DNA of 64,000 nt from Thermacetogenium phaeum DSM 12270 (GTDB lineage Bacteria; Bacillota; DSM-12270; Thermacetogeniales; Thermacetogeniaceae): contig NC_018870.1 in the NCBI RefSeq assembly GCF_000305935.1, positions 575,942-639,941 of the forward strand, in the 5' to 3' direction. Each line of letters begins with the position of its first letter. Positions within the stretch are counted from its first letter, which is position 1. This document shows positions 1-7,654 of this stretch, one piece after another. Both the position numbers and the translations under genes were made by a program. Under the pieces are notes generated by a model. That model had not been told where the DNA came from, made no database searches, and saw only the letters and a list, made by a program, of their open reading frames with translations.

Positions 1-408
1 GTGCAGGAGCGGGTGATCTACCTTAATGTTGGGGGAGCGGGACTCCCGGCCCTTCTCTCCCTCTATCTGCTGTTGGGCGGCCGGGCACCGCTGATACCAT
101 CTCTGTTTGCCCTGATTATCGTCACCATCGTAGCTAAGGCCATGGCCAGGCCGCACCCCGGGGTGGGTATCGTTATGCCTGCCTTTATTCCCCCGCTGGT
201 GGCCGCAGCTGCGGCGCTTCTCTTCTCCCCGCCGGGGCAGGCGGCACCTGTTGCCTACGTCGCCGGGACCATGGGCACCCTCATCGGTGCCGACCTTTTG
301 AACTGGAGGGCGATTCAGAATCTCGGGGCGCAGGCAGTAAGCATCGGCGGGGCAGGCATCTTCGACGGGATTTTCCTGGTCGGGGTGATCGCTGCCTTTA
401 TCGGCTGA
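1..408 (+). CDS. DUF1614 family membrane protein, 3' part
   Basis: The visible 135 residues are almost entirely hydrophobic, with several membrane segments, glycine-rich turns and the C-terminal signature GGAGIFDGIFLVG near residues 116-128, as in DUF1614 integral membrane proteins of Clostridia. The family is usually longer, and the first codon of the window is a GTG with nothing upstream to judge it by, so this is probably the C-terminal part of a gene that begins outside the window. The molecular function of the family is unknown. It ends shortly before the MNT/HEPN pair and shows no operon link to it. Confidence 0.6.
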   Translation: MQERVIYLNVGGAGLPALLSLYLLLGGRAPLIPSLFALIIVTIVAKAMARPHPGVGIVMPAFIPPLVAAAAALLFSPPGQAAPVAYVAGTMGTLIGADLLNWRAIQNLGAQAVSIGGAGIFDGIFLVGVIAAFIG

Positions 409-603
409 TGATGGAGCGATTGTGAAAGTTACGGGATCCGTTTTTAAAATAATGGTAAAATAATGGTGAGCGAATTGTACCTGATCCCCCTCTCCACCCT
501 TGTACTCTCCGGAGAACCGTCTGAATTCCTGAAAGAGCGGGAGAAGCGGATTGTACTTGACATCGAGGGGAAAGGATTACCTCTGAGTCGAGGAGGCGTT
601 GCC

Positions 604-975
604 ATGCCTGATGATAAAGGGCCGGATTTTTCGCCGGAATTTATGGATAAATACCGGTTTCTCCAAAGGGAACGGGCTGTGAGAATACGGAAGCTTGAGG
701 AACAGGCCCGGAAGAAAGCAAGAGAAATTGCCGCAGTTCTTAAAGAAAAATATGGAGTAAGCAAGGTTTACCTTTACGGCTCGCTGGCATGGGGCGGCTT
801 CACGGAGGGATCTGATATCGACCTCCTTGTTACCGGTTATCAGGGCCATGATTTTTGGAGGATGTATGTAGAGGTGGAAAGAACGGGAGCGCCGTTCGAA
901 ATCAGCCTGGTTTGCGAGGAAGATGCCCATCCGTCCTTACGGAAGGCGGTTATCGAGAGGGGAATTTTATTATGA
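604..975 (+). CDS. MNT-type nucleotidyltransferase, antitoxin of a HEPN/MNT pair
   Basis: A 123-residue protein with the minimal nucleotidyltransferase core: GSLAWGGFTEGSDIDLLV holds the GS-x10-DxD metal-binding and catalytic motif. In HEPN/MNT modules such proteins AMPylate or otherwise neutralise the partner HEPN ribonuclease. I chose the ATG at 604 because AGGAGG lies at 591-596 with 7-base spacing; the same frame stays open back to 463, but that part has no domain character and no ribosome site. The stop overlaps the next start as ATGA, so the two genes are translationally coupled, antitoxin first. An N-terminal helix precedes the domain, as in larger MNT proteins. The role in neutralising the partner is inferred from the pairing. 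Confidence 0.8.
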   Translation: MPDDKGPDFSPEFMDKYRFLQRERAVRIRKLEEQARKKAREIAAVLKEKYGVSKVYLYGSLAWGGFTEGSDIDLLVTGYQGHDFWRMYVEVERTGAPFEISLVCEEDAHPSLRKAVIERGILL

Positions 976-1481
976 CTATAGAGGAATTTCTTCTTGTTAA
1001 AGCTAAAATAAAACGGGAATTGGAAAATATCTCCCTTTTAGAAGATGAGCTGGCTGGTTATAAACTTTTCCCGGTGATCGAGACTGATTCATTGGGGGGA
1101 TTCTACCTGGAGGACAATGCCGCCTGCAGAATCATTGGTTCTATTCTGCATGATTATTATGTTGCCGTTGAAAACATCTTTAAGGCGGTTGCCAGGAGGA
1201 TTGACGGCGTATTATTAGCGGGTGAACAGTGGCATAAGGAATTGTTGGAGCAAATGACTCTGGATGTTCCCGGGATACGCCCGCCGTTGCTCAGCGGGGA
1301 AACATCGGAAAAGCTTGACAAGTTGAGAGGATTTCGTCACGTATTCAGAAATGTTTACGGTTTCAACCTGGCATCTGAAAGGATTCGTGAGTTGTTGGCA
1401 GAACTCCCGGTAACCTCTTCTTATTTCAAGAGGGATGTGGACGATTTTATAAAGAAAATGGAGAAACTGCTATTTCAATAA
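972..1481 (+). CDS. HEPN (HepT-like) protein, predicted ribonuclease toxin
   Basis: A 169-residue, mostly helical protein. The stretch LRGFRHVFRNVYG, about two-thirds along, carries the arginine/histidine motif of HepT-like HEPN ribonucleases, which cleave or trim RNA in the cytoplasm. The start is the ATG at 972, overlapping the stop of the MNT gene by 4 bases; the frame is open upstream but that part lies inside the MNT gene. The pair is followed by an intrinsic terminator and stands alone, so it is a self-contained two-gene module. Base composition is lower in GC than the bza operon that follows, compatible with acquisition by transfer. Toxicity is inferred from the family. Confidence 0.75.
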   Translation: MTIEEFLLVKAKIKRELENISLLEDELAGYKLFPVIETDSLGGFYLEDNAACRIIGSILHDYYVAVENIFKAVARRIDGVLLAGEQWHKELLEQMTLDVPGIRPPLLSGETSEKLDKLRGFRHVFRNVYGFNLASERIRELLAELPVTSSYFKRDVDDFIKKMEKLLFQ

Positions 1482-1570
1482 TTCATCCATAGGAATGTTC
1501 GGGATTTGATGCTCTTACGCATCGAGTTTCCGCAATATTCTTTGGAGGGATTGACCGGCCTTTTCTGACG

Positions 1571-1608
1571 AACCGCTACTGTTATTCCAGTGGCGGTCTT
1601 TTATTTTG
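1571..1608 (+). terminator. Intrinsic terminator after the MNT/HEPN pair
   Basis: ACCGC-T-ACTG pairs with CAGT-G-GCGGT across a short loop and is followed by CTTTTATTTT. It closes the toxin-antitoxin transcript. Confidence 0.65.
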
Positions 1609-1790
1609 CATGAGCGGGTTCACCACAGCCAGCGACGGCATCCACGAAGTGGTCGACGATGTGGTCTACGCCCGAGCAGTATGGCCGACGAGATAAACCC
1701 GGCAGAGGATCCCCAAAATGAAGATCCCTGGCAGGATCTCTGGTTCTACTCCAACCCCATCTTTGTCAAGGTGGTATGGGCTCGAGTGAG
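1609..1790 (+). pseudogene. Remnant of a metallophosphoesterase/PHP-like gene
   Basis: One frame from the ATG at 1609 gives a short acidic peptide that stops after about 28 codons. A second frame immediately after reads EDPWQDLWFYSNPIFVKV, a C-terminal ending I associate with metallohydrolases of the PHP or metallophosphoesterase kind. The break between the two frames and the lack of a full domain argue for a decayed gene end. The identity is weak; only the tail motif supports it. Confidence 0.3.
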
Positions 1791-1811
1791 CGGGCGAGTG
1801 AGCGCGGGCTC

Positions 1812-1840
1812 TTTACATGGGCCGCAGTGGTGAGTATAAT
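1812..1840 (+). promoter_or_regulatory. Vegetative promoter of the cobalamin-riboswitch operon
   Basis: TTTACA at 1812-1817 and TATAAT at 1835-1840 are separated by 17 bases, close to a consensus sigma-A promoter. It lies just upstream of the riboswitch aptamer. Confidence 0.7.
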
Positions 1841-1867
1841 AGTCGTAAAAAATGAATAGGATTACTT

Positions 1868-2113
1868 TTCAGGTGCCCGCAAGGGAGAATAGGGAATCAG
1901 GTGTAAATCCTGAGCGGTCCCGCCACTGTAAACAGGGACGAACCCGAAGGAGCCACTCGGTTGGCCCACCAGCCGGGGAAGGTTCGGGGGAGAATGAGCT
2001 GTGAGCCAGGAGACCTGCCTGAAAGGTTTATGCCGCCCTCGCGGAAAAGGGTGGGCGTAAGCATGGATGATGGTAAAGTCCACGCTTAGGTTGAGGCGTG
2101 GACTTTATTTTTT
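1868..2113 (+). promoter_or_regulatory. Cobalamin (B12) riboswitch with terminator platform
   Basis: The leader has the cobalamin-aptamer signatures in order: AGGTGCCCGCAAGGG, a GGGAATCAGGTGTAAATCCTG segment, GCGGTCCCGCCACTGTAAAC, and the B12 box AGCCAGGAGACCTGCCT near 2004-2020. It is followed by the terminator hairpin at 2075-2113. Known switches of this layout stop transcription when adenosyl- or methylcobalamin binds. The operon behind it (transporter, cobT, three bza-type methylation genes) would therefore be expressed when cobamide is scarce. Confidence 0.95.
2075..2113 (+). terminator. Riboswitch-controlled intrinsic terminator
   Basis: AAAGTCCACGC at 2075-2085 pairs with GCGTGGACTTT at 2096-2106 and is followed by ATTTTTTT. 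This is the expression platform of the cobalamin riboswitch. Confidence 0.85.
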
Positions 2114-2139
2114 AGCAAATCTAACGGAGGGGATGGTCT

Positions 2140-3513
2140 ATGGAAAAGGTTTACGAAGAAAAGGTGCTGGAGGTGGAGCCTTTTGGAATCGAGCCCATTC
2201 CGAAGCAAGAACGGCACGGGCGCGCCCGACAGCTGTTTACCCTGTGGTTTGCCTCGAACCTCAATGTGGTTACCTGGTTCACAGGCTTCCTGGGAATTGA
2301 GTTCGGGCTCTCTTTAAAATACGCCGTGCTGGCCATCATTATAGGCAATTTGCTGGGTGGTGTTCTGCTCGCCCTGGCCTCCGCGGTGGGCCCGCAGCTG
2401 GGGCGGCCGCTGATTCCCGGAAGCAGAAGAGCTTTCGGGAAGGTGGGAGTGGTCGGACTGTCTTTTCTCAACCTGGTCAACAACATCGGCTGGCTTGCCG
2501 TCAACCTGGTGCTGGCGGTGATGGCCTTCCGGAAGATCGTGCCCTCCCTCGGCTACCACCCTGCCCTGCTGATCCTGACGGTGGCCACCATGCTGATCGC
2601 CGTCTACGGTTACAATTTCATCCATACCTTTGCCCACTGGATGTCTATCGTGATTGGGGCTCTGTTCCTCGCCATGACGGTGATTTCCGTCAGCAACCTC
2701 CCCCATCTGTTGAGCGGAGCTGAGAGCGCGGCAGGGGGGGTTGACTGGGGGATGTTCATCCTCGCCGTTGCCGTCGCCTTTTCCTACCAGATAAGCTACT
2801 GCCCCATCGGCTCTGATTATTCCCGTTATCTCCCGGAAAGCACCCCTCGGGTAAAGGCCTGGTTGGCTACCTACCTGGGCTGTGTAACAGTCTGTATCTG
2901 GCTGGAGATCCTCGGCGCCCTGACGGCGACACTGGGGATGCATGCCGGCCCCATGGATTTCTTCGCCAGGCTGATGGGTGTCTTTACGGTTCCCGCCTTG
3001 ATTGCGGTGATCCTCAGCATCATGCCGATCAACGCCATGGCCGTCTACAGCGGGGGGCTTGCCGCTCTGGCGATGGGGATTCCCATGAAGAGGTGGGTGG
3101 CCGCCCTGGTCACCGCCGGTATCGGCGCTCTGCTCATCTCCTTCGGCGGGGGACACCTGGCCGAAACCTACAAGAACTTTCTGCTGCTCCTCTCCTACTG
3201 GATTGCTCCCTGGCTGGGGGTTGTGCTGTGCGACATCTTTTTCAACCGGCAGCCTGAGGCCGAACGGAACGGCAGCGGCTGGCCGGGGATAGTCTCCTTC
3301 ATCTGCGGGGTGGTGATCTCCATACCCTTTATGAGTTCGGTGCTGTACACCGGCCCCATCGCCAGGAATTATCTGGGCGGGGCCGACATCAGCTATTTCT
3401 TGAGCATGACCGTCACGGCGCTTCTTTACCTGATAATTATCAAGGCCAAGAATGCCGTTAAAAAGGAAACCTTAACGGCACGGGCCCCGGTTGGGGCTGC
3501 CGGAATGGAGTAG
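2140..3513 (+). CDS. NCS1-family permease (CodB-like), predicted benzimidazole importer
   Basis: A 457-residue integral membrane protein with about 12 hydrophobic segments and the fold signatures of the nucleobase:cation symporter-1 family: an early WFASNLNVVTWFTGFLG and a GRPLIPGSRRAFG loop near residue 90. Family members import cytosine, other nucleobases, hydantoins or thiamine by cation symport. The start ATG has GGAGGGG upstream. It is the first gene behind a cobalamin riboswitch and is followed by cobT and three lower-ligand methylation genes, so I infer that it imports a benzimidazole (or purine) lower-ligand base rather than cytosine for catabolism. That substrate is inference from context; the family assignment is firm. 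Confidence 0.85.
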   Translation: MEKVYEEKVLEVEPFGIEPIPKQERHGRARQLFTLWFASNLNVVTWFTGFLGIEFGLSLKYAVLAIIIGNLLGGVLLALASAVGPQLGRPLIPGSRRAFGKVGVVGLSFLNLVNNIGWLAVNLVLAVMAFRKIVPSLGYHPALLILTVATMLIAVYGYNFIHTFAHWMSIVIGALFLAMTVISVSNLPHLLSGAESAAGGVDWGMFILAVAVAFSYQISYCPIGSDYSRYLPESTPRVKAWLATYLGCVTVCIWLEILGALTATLGMHAGPMDFFARLMGVFTVPALIAVILSIMPINAMAVYSGGLAALAMGIPMKRWVAALVTAGIGALLISFGGGHLAETYKNFLLLLSYWIAPWLGVVLCDIFFNRQPEAERNGSGWPGIVSFICGVVISIPFMSSVLYTGPIARNYLGGADISYFLSMTVTALLYLIIIKAKNAVKKETLTARAPVGAAGME

Positions 3514-3525
3514 GAGGGATTCCCG

Positions 3526-3654
3526 GTGAATCAGTTGGAAGGCGCTCTGGCCGCGGATCCGGTATCCCCGGGCAATGGCAGGGATCCCCGGATGCCGGGT
3601 GACTTAAAGTTTTTACGAAGCCTGCAGGACAAGGGGTGTTGGCTGTGGAATTGA
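3526..3654 (+). CDS. Small ORF overlapping the cobT start, possible leader peptide
   Basis: A 42-codon frame begins with GTG at 3526, with a strong AGGAGGG at 3512-3518 spaced 7 bases away. It ends with TGA at 3652-3654, just inside cobT. I recognise no domain. Because cobT itself has only a modest ribosome site, this frame could couple cobT translation to that of the permease upstream. It could also be the relic of a gene lost between permease and cobT, or chance. The tail LKFLRSLQDKGCWLWN is peptide-like but undiagnostic. Confidence 0.35.
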   Translation: MNQLEGALAADPVSPGNGRDPRMPGDLKFLRSLQDKGCWLWN

Positions 3655-4730
3655 AGCTGGAGGATGCGGTTAAAGGGATCAGGCCCGTCGACGGCGAATG
3701 GCGCCGGAGGGCCCGGGAGCATCTGAACAACCTGGCCATCCCGGTGGGAAGCCTGGGACGGCTTCTGGACATCGCCGAACAACTGGCTGCCATCAAGGAA
3801 AGCCTGAAGCCTTCGGTGGGGAAGAAGGTGGTGGTCACCATGGCCGGCGACCACGGTGTTGTAGAGGAGGGGGTCAGCACCTGCCCCCGGGAAGTGACCC
3901 TCCAGATGGTTTACAATTTCGTGGCCGGAGGGGCCGGGATCAATGCCCTGGCCGGAGCAGCAGGCGCCAGGGTGGTGGTCGTGGATATGGGGGTTGCCGG
4001 GGATTTAAAGGAGCTGGTGGAGCAGGGGAAGATCCTTTCCCGCAAAGTGGACTTCGGAACGCGCAACATGACCCGGGGCCCCGCCATGACCAGGCAGCAG
4101 GCGGTGCAGGCCCTGGAGGCCGGAATCGACATCGCCGGGGATCTGGTCCGGGAGGGCGCCGAGCTGCTGGGAACGGGAGATATGGGGATCGGCAACACCA
4201 CACCCAGCAGCGCCGTCCTGGCGGCCCTTTCAGGCCTGCCGGTCCGGCAGGTGACCGGCAGGGGCACCGGGATCGATGATGAAACCCTGGACAGGAAGGT
4301 CCGGGTGATCGAAAGGGCCCTTGCCGTAAACAGGCCGGACCCACAGGACCCGGTAGACGTCCTGGCCAAGGTGGGAGGGTTCGAGATCGGGGGGATTGCC
4401 GGGCTGATTCTCGGTGCGGCTTACTACAGGGTGCCCGTGGTTGTGGACGGCTTTATATCCACCGCCGGTGCCCTCCTGGCGAAACACATCGCTCCCCAGT
4501 GTGTTGATTACATGATCGCCGCCCACCGGTCCATGGAGTACGGCCACCGGTATATGCTGGAGGAACTCGGCCTGCAGCCACTGCTCGATCTCAACATGCG
4601 GCTGGGGGAGGGCACCGGAGCCGCCCTGGCCATGTGCATTGTGGAGGGGGCGGCGCGGGTGATCCGCGAGATGCTTACCTTTGAGGAGGCCGGGGTTGCC
4701 CGGAACAAGTCCAGGGAGTATGCGGTATGA
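3645..4730 (+). CDS. cobT: Nicotinate-nucleotide:dimethylbenzimidazole phosphoribosyltransferase
   Basis: CobT transfers phosphoribose from nicotinate mononucleotide to a benzimidazole base, giving alpha-ribazole phosphate for the lower loop of cobamides. The 361-residue product has the family markers: PVGSLGRLLDIAEQLA near the N-terminus, VVVTMAGDHGVVEEGVS, GAGINALA, the ELLGTGDMGIGNTTPSSA substrate loop and the late EGTGAALAM. I prefer the GTG at 3645, with AAGGGG 8 bases upstream; a GTG at 3636 is also possible. The gene follows the riboswitch-controlled permease and overlaps the next gene by 4 bases. In characterised bza operons cobT likewise sits directly before bzaC. Confidence 0.95.
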   Translation: MELKLEDAVKGIRPVDGEWRRRAREHLNNLAIPVGSLGRLLDIAEQLAAIKESLKPSVGKKVVVTMAGDHGVVEEGVSTCPREVTLQMVYNFVAGGAGINALAGAAGARVVVVDMGVAGDLKELVEQGKILSRKVDFGTRNMTRGPAMTRQQAVQALEAGIDIAGDLVREGAELLGTGDMGIGNTTPSSAVLAALSGLPVRQVTGRGTGIDDETLDRKVRVIERALAVNRPDPQDPVDVLAKVGGFEIGGIAGLILGAAYYRVPVVVDGFISTAGALLAKHIAPQCVDYMIAAHRSMEYGHRYMLEELGLQPLLDLNMRLGEGTGAALAMCIVEGAARVIREMLTFEEAGVARNKSREYAV

Positions 4731-6277
4731 AGAACGGTTTTCTGAAACACGACCCGCAGGATCTTTCCCCGCAGTACCTCGAGGATCTGGCTACCGGCTA
4801 CTGGTTTTCGGAGGTCCTTTTCACCGCGGTGGAGGCCGGGCTGTTTACCCTCCTTGCCGGAGGAGGCATGAGGGCGGCCGAAATCGCTGCAGCCCTCGGT
4901 TTCGACCCGGCGGGGACGGAGCGCTTCCTGAACGCCCTCTGCACCCTGGGCTTGCTCGGCCGGAACGGAGACGTGTTCTTCAATACCCGGCTTTCGGACA
5001 CCTACCTGGTCGGGGGAAGGGAGCACTACCAGGGGAACTCCATCCTCTGGAGGAAATACTTGAGGGAATCCTGGCGCGGCCTGCGGGAATGCCTGGAGGC
5101 GGGGGGGAGGGTGGCCTACCCCCCGCCGGAGGAATCCGGGGAAAACATGCGGCGGCGGGTGGAGATGTACATCCGGGCGATGGACGACGTGGCCGGAACC
5201 AAGGTGCGGGAAATTCTGCCGGTTTTTGAAGGGGTCTTCGGCACCGGCAGGATCCTGGACGTGGGAGCGGGCTCCGGAGCGGTGGCTGCCGGCTTCCTTC
5301 AATGTTTCCCGGGGCTTACGGCCACCCTGGTGGACCTCCCCGAGGTGCTGGAATTCGCTAAAGGGATGCTGGAGGAAAGGGGGCTGGGGGGCCGGTTCAC
5401 CTGCCACCCGGCGAACATCCTGGAGCCTGATGCGCTTCCGGAGGGGCCCTTCGAGCTGGTGATCCTGTCCAACATCGTCCACGCCTATTCGGAGCGGGAG
5501 ATCGCCCTGCTGCTTTCCCGGGCGGCGGGGTGCCTGGGTGCCGGAGGCTACCTGCTCGTGCACGATTTCTTTCCGGAGCACCGGCCGGAAAAGGCGGCGC
5601 TGCTGGATTTGAATATGTTGATCAACACCTACAACGGCAGGGTTTTGTCCGCCGGTTGGGTGCGGGAAGAGCTGGAGGCCCGGGGGCTTTGCTGCACTGA
5701 GCCCGTGCCCCTGCGGACCGATACCGCCCTGGTGATCGCCGCCCGGGATGCCGGGGCCCTGGGGAGGTTGCGGCTGGCGCCGGAGCAGCGCCTGATCTCC
5801 CGCATCAGGTCCCTGGGGTTCCGGGAGGTTCGCTCCATCCCCGCGGCGGAGGTGCATGTTCCCGACTGGGTGGACCTGCGCTGCCGCTACGGCTGCGAAA
5901 ACTACGGCAGGCCGCACTGCCCTCCCCACACCCCGCCGCCGGAGAAAACCCGGGCCGCTCTGAGGGATTTTTCGACAGCCCTGCTGCTGGAAGGGGAGCC
6001 CCCGGCGCGGGACTTTCAGCGGAGGGTCCTGGCCGCGGAGAGGGAGGCTTTTCGGACGGGGTACTATAAGGCCCTGGCGTTCTGGGCGGGGCCCTGCGCC
6101 TTCTGCCCCTCCTGCCCGGAGTCCGGCCCCTGCCGGCACCCCGGGGAGGCCAGACCTTCCATGGAGGGGTGCGGGATCGATGTCTATGAGACGGTGAGGA
6201 GGGCCGGCCTTTCCCTCAGAACCCTGCAGGACCGGCGGGATTACGTCAAATACTTCGCCTTGCTGCTGCTGGAGTGA
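4727..6277 (+). CDS. bzaC: BzaC-like SAM O-methyltransferase fused to a DUF2284 metal-binding domain
   Basis: Residues about 20-90 resemble the winged-helix dimerisation domain of small-molecule O-methyltransferases, and residues 140-330 the SAM-binding Rossmann fold, with motif I DVGAGSGA near 178. By position and family this matches BzaC, which in anaerobic dimethylbenzimidazole synthesis methylates the hydroxyl of 5-hydroxybenzimidazole. From about residue 345 a second, cysteine-rich domain follows, with CRYGCENYGRPHCPPH near 385-400 and CAFCPSCPESGPC further on; this is the DUF2284 predicted metal- or cluster-binding family. The start overlaps cobT by 4 bases. I infer that the fused domain carries a metal centre and assists the methylation genes; its role is unknown. 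Confidence 0.8.
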   Translation: MKNGFLKHDPQDLSPQYLEDLATGYWFSEVLFTAVEAGLFTLLAGGGMRAAEIAAALGFDPAGTERFLNALCTLGLLGRNGDVFFNTRLSDTYLVGGREHYQGNSILWRKYLRESWRGLRECLEAGGRVAYPPPEESGENMRRRVEMYIRAMDDVAGTKVREILPVFEGVFGTGRILDVGAGSGAVAAGFLQCFPGLTATLVDLPEVLEFAKGMLEERGLGGRFTCHPANILEPDALPEGPFELVILSNIVHAYSEREIALLLSRAAGCLGAGGYLLVHDFFPEHRPEKAALLDLNMLINTYNGRVLSAGWVREELEARGLCCTEPVPLRTDTALVIAARDAGALGRLRLAPEQRLISRIRSLGFREVRSIPAAEVHVPDWVDLRCRYGCENYGRPHCPPHTPPPEKTRAALRDFSTALLLEGEPPARDFQRRVLAAEREAFRTGYYKALAFWAGPCAFCPSCPESGPCRHPGEARPSMEGCGIDVYETVRRAGLSLRTLQDRRDYVKYFALLLLE

Positions 6278-6283
6278 AGAGCC

Positions 6284-7654
6284 GTGCGCCTGTTGCTTGT
6301 TCAGACCCCCTCCGTGGAGGTTTTCAGCGCCGAAAAGGTTTATCCCATCGGGATCGTTTCCCTGGCGGGACACCTGCGCGCCGCCGGCCACGAGGTGCAG
6401 ATTCTGGATATGAACCTGCATCCTGACCCCTTCGGGCAGCTTCAGGAGAAGCTCCTGGACTTCCGGCCGGAGGTGGTCGGGCTTTCTTTAAGAAATATCG
6501 ATCCCCTGGGGAACAAAACCAGCTCCCTCATTCCCCAGTTTATCGTCACCGCCAGGATGGTGGCCGCACTTCTTCCCGATGCCCGGCTGATCGCCGGGGG
6601 CACCGGTTTTTCCCTTTTCCCGGAGCGGATTATGCGGGAGGTGCCGGAGCTGGACTACGGGATTGTAGGGGAGGGGGAGAGGTCATTCCCTGCCCTGTTG
6701 GCCTCCCTCGACAGTCCGCCGCCGCTTCCGGGGCTCTGCTACCGGGATAACGGTTCGGTATATATGATGGCGCCGGATCGGGATTTTGATATGGCCGGCT
6801 ATACGCCGCCGGACCGGAGGCTGTGGGACCCCGCTCCTTATGCCGGCATCAACAGCTATGTCCCCGCCATCGGGGTCGAAACCAAGCGTGGCTGCCCCTT
6901 TGCCTGTACATACTGCGTTTACCCGCAGCTCCAGGGCCGCAGGCTGCGCTGCCGCTCCGCCGCCTCGGTGGTGGATGAGATCGAATTCCTGCATAAGGAA
7001 TTCGGGATCCGGAGCTTTCATTTCACCGATCCGGTGCTGAACATCCCCCCGGGCCACCTCGAGGAGATCTGTCGGGAGATCCTGAGAAGAAAGCTGGAGG
7101 TGCGGTGGGACGGCTTTTTCCGGGAGGACCACCTGAACGAGGAGAACATCGTCCTCTTCGAAGCGGCCGGCTGCGAGTGCTTCTCTTTTTCCCCGGACGG
7201 CCTGTGCCAGGAGGCGCTGGAGGTGCTGGGGAAGCAGCTGACCGAGGCGGACATTTTGCGGGCTGCCGGCCTGGCGGCCAGAAGGGAGGCCCTCAGCGTC
7301 TACCACTTCATGGTCAACGTGCCCGGAGAAACCGAAGAGACCTGCCGGAGGGGGATCGAAATGCTGGAACGGATCTACGACCTGCACGCCTCCGGGAAAA
7401 ACCTGGGGACCGTGGTCCTGAACAACATCCGGATTCTGCCCGGCACCGGGATCGAAAGGATCGCCAGGGCGGAAGGGGTGATCGGGCCCGACACCGACCT
7501 GCTTTACCCCGTCTATTACAATCCCAAACCTTTTGACACCTTGAGGTACCGGCTGGAGACGCTCAGCCTCTACCGGAATGTATTCATGTGGAAGGGGGTA
7601 CATGCCGAAAATGAGGGTAGTGTTGCTGGAACACCCCAGGGCGGTCGTGCCTGA
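6284..7654 (+). CDS. bzaD: B12-binding-domain radical SAM protein, BzaD-like
   Basis: A 456-residue protein with an N-terminal cobalamin-binding Rossmann domain (residues about 1-150; GGTGFSLFPERIM and YGIVGEGERSFPAL are typical), then a radical SAM domain with the cluster motif GCPFACTYC near residues 203-211 (CX3CX2C). BzaD and BzaE are predicted B12-dependent radical SAM C-methyltransferases that methylate the benzimidazole ring on the way to 5,6-dimethylbenzimidazole. The GTG start lies 6 bases after the bzaC stop, and the 3' end overlaps the next gene by 53 bases. The order cobT-bzaC-bzaD-bzaE is that of the characterised Eubacterium limosum operon, the main reason for the specific name. 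Which ring carbon it methylates cannot be told from sequence. Confidence 0.75.
   Translation: MRLLLVQTPSVEVFSAEKVYPIGIVSLAGHLRAAGHEVQILDMNLHPDPFGQLQEKLLDFRPEVVGLSLRNIDPLGNKTSSLIPQFIVTARMVAALLPDARLIAGGTGFSLFPERIMREVPELDYGIVGEGERSFPALLASLDSPPPLPGLCYRDNGSVYMMAPDRDFDMAGYTPPDRRLWDPAPYAGINSYVPAIGVETKRGCPFACTYCVYPQLQGRRLRCRSAASVVDEIEFLHKEFGIRSFHFTDPVLNIPPGHLEEICREILRRKLEVRWDGFFREDHLNEENIVLFEAAGCECFSFSPDGLCQEALEVLGKQLTEADILRAAGLAARREALSVYHFMVNVPGETEETCRRGIEMLERIYDLHASGKNLGTVVLNNIRILPGTGIERIARAEGVIGPDTDLLYPVYYNPKPFDTLRYRLETLSLYRNVFMWKGVHAENEGSVAGTPQGGRA

Noticed and set aside
463-603. Longer start for the MNT protein
   Set aside because: No ribosome site at 463 and no domain content, while the ATG at 604 is ideally spaced from AGGAGG.
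4508-6421. 637-codon open frame on the reverse strand opposite cobT and bzaC
   Set aside because: It is a by-product of high GC at third codon positions. The forward genes have clear domains and ribosome sites; the reverse frame has none.
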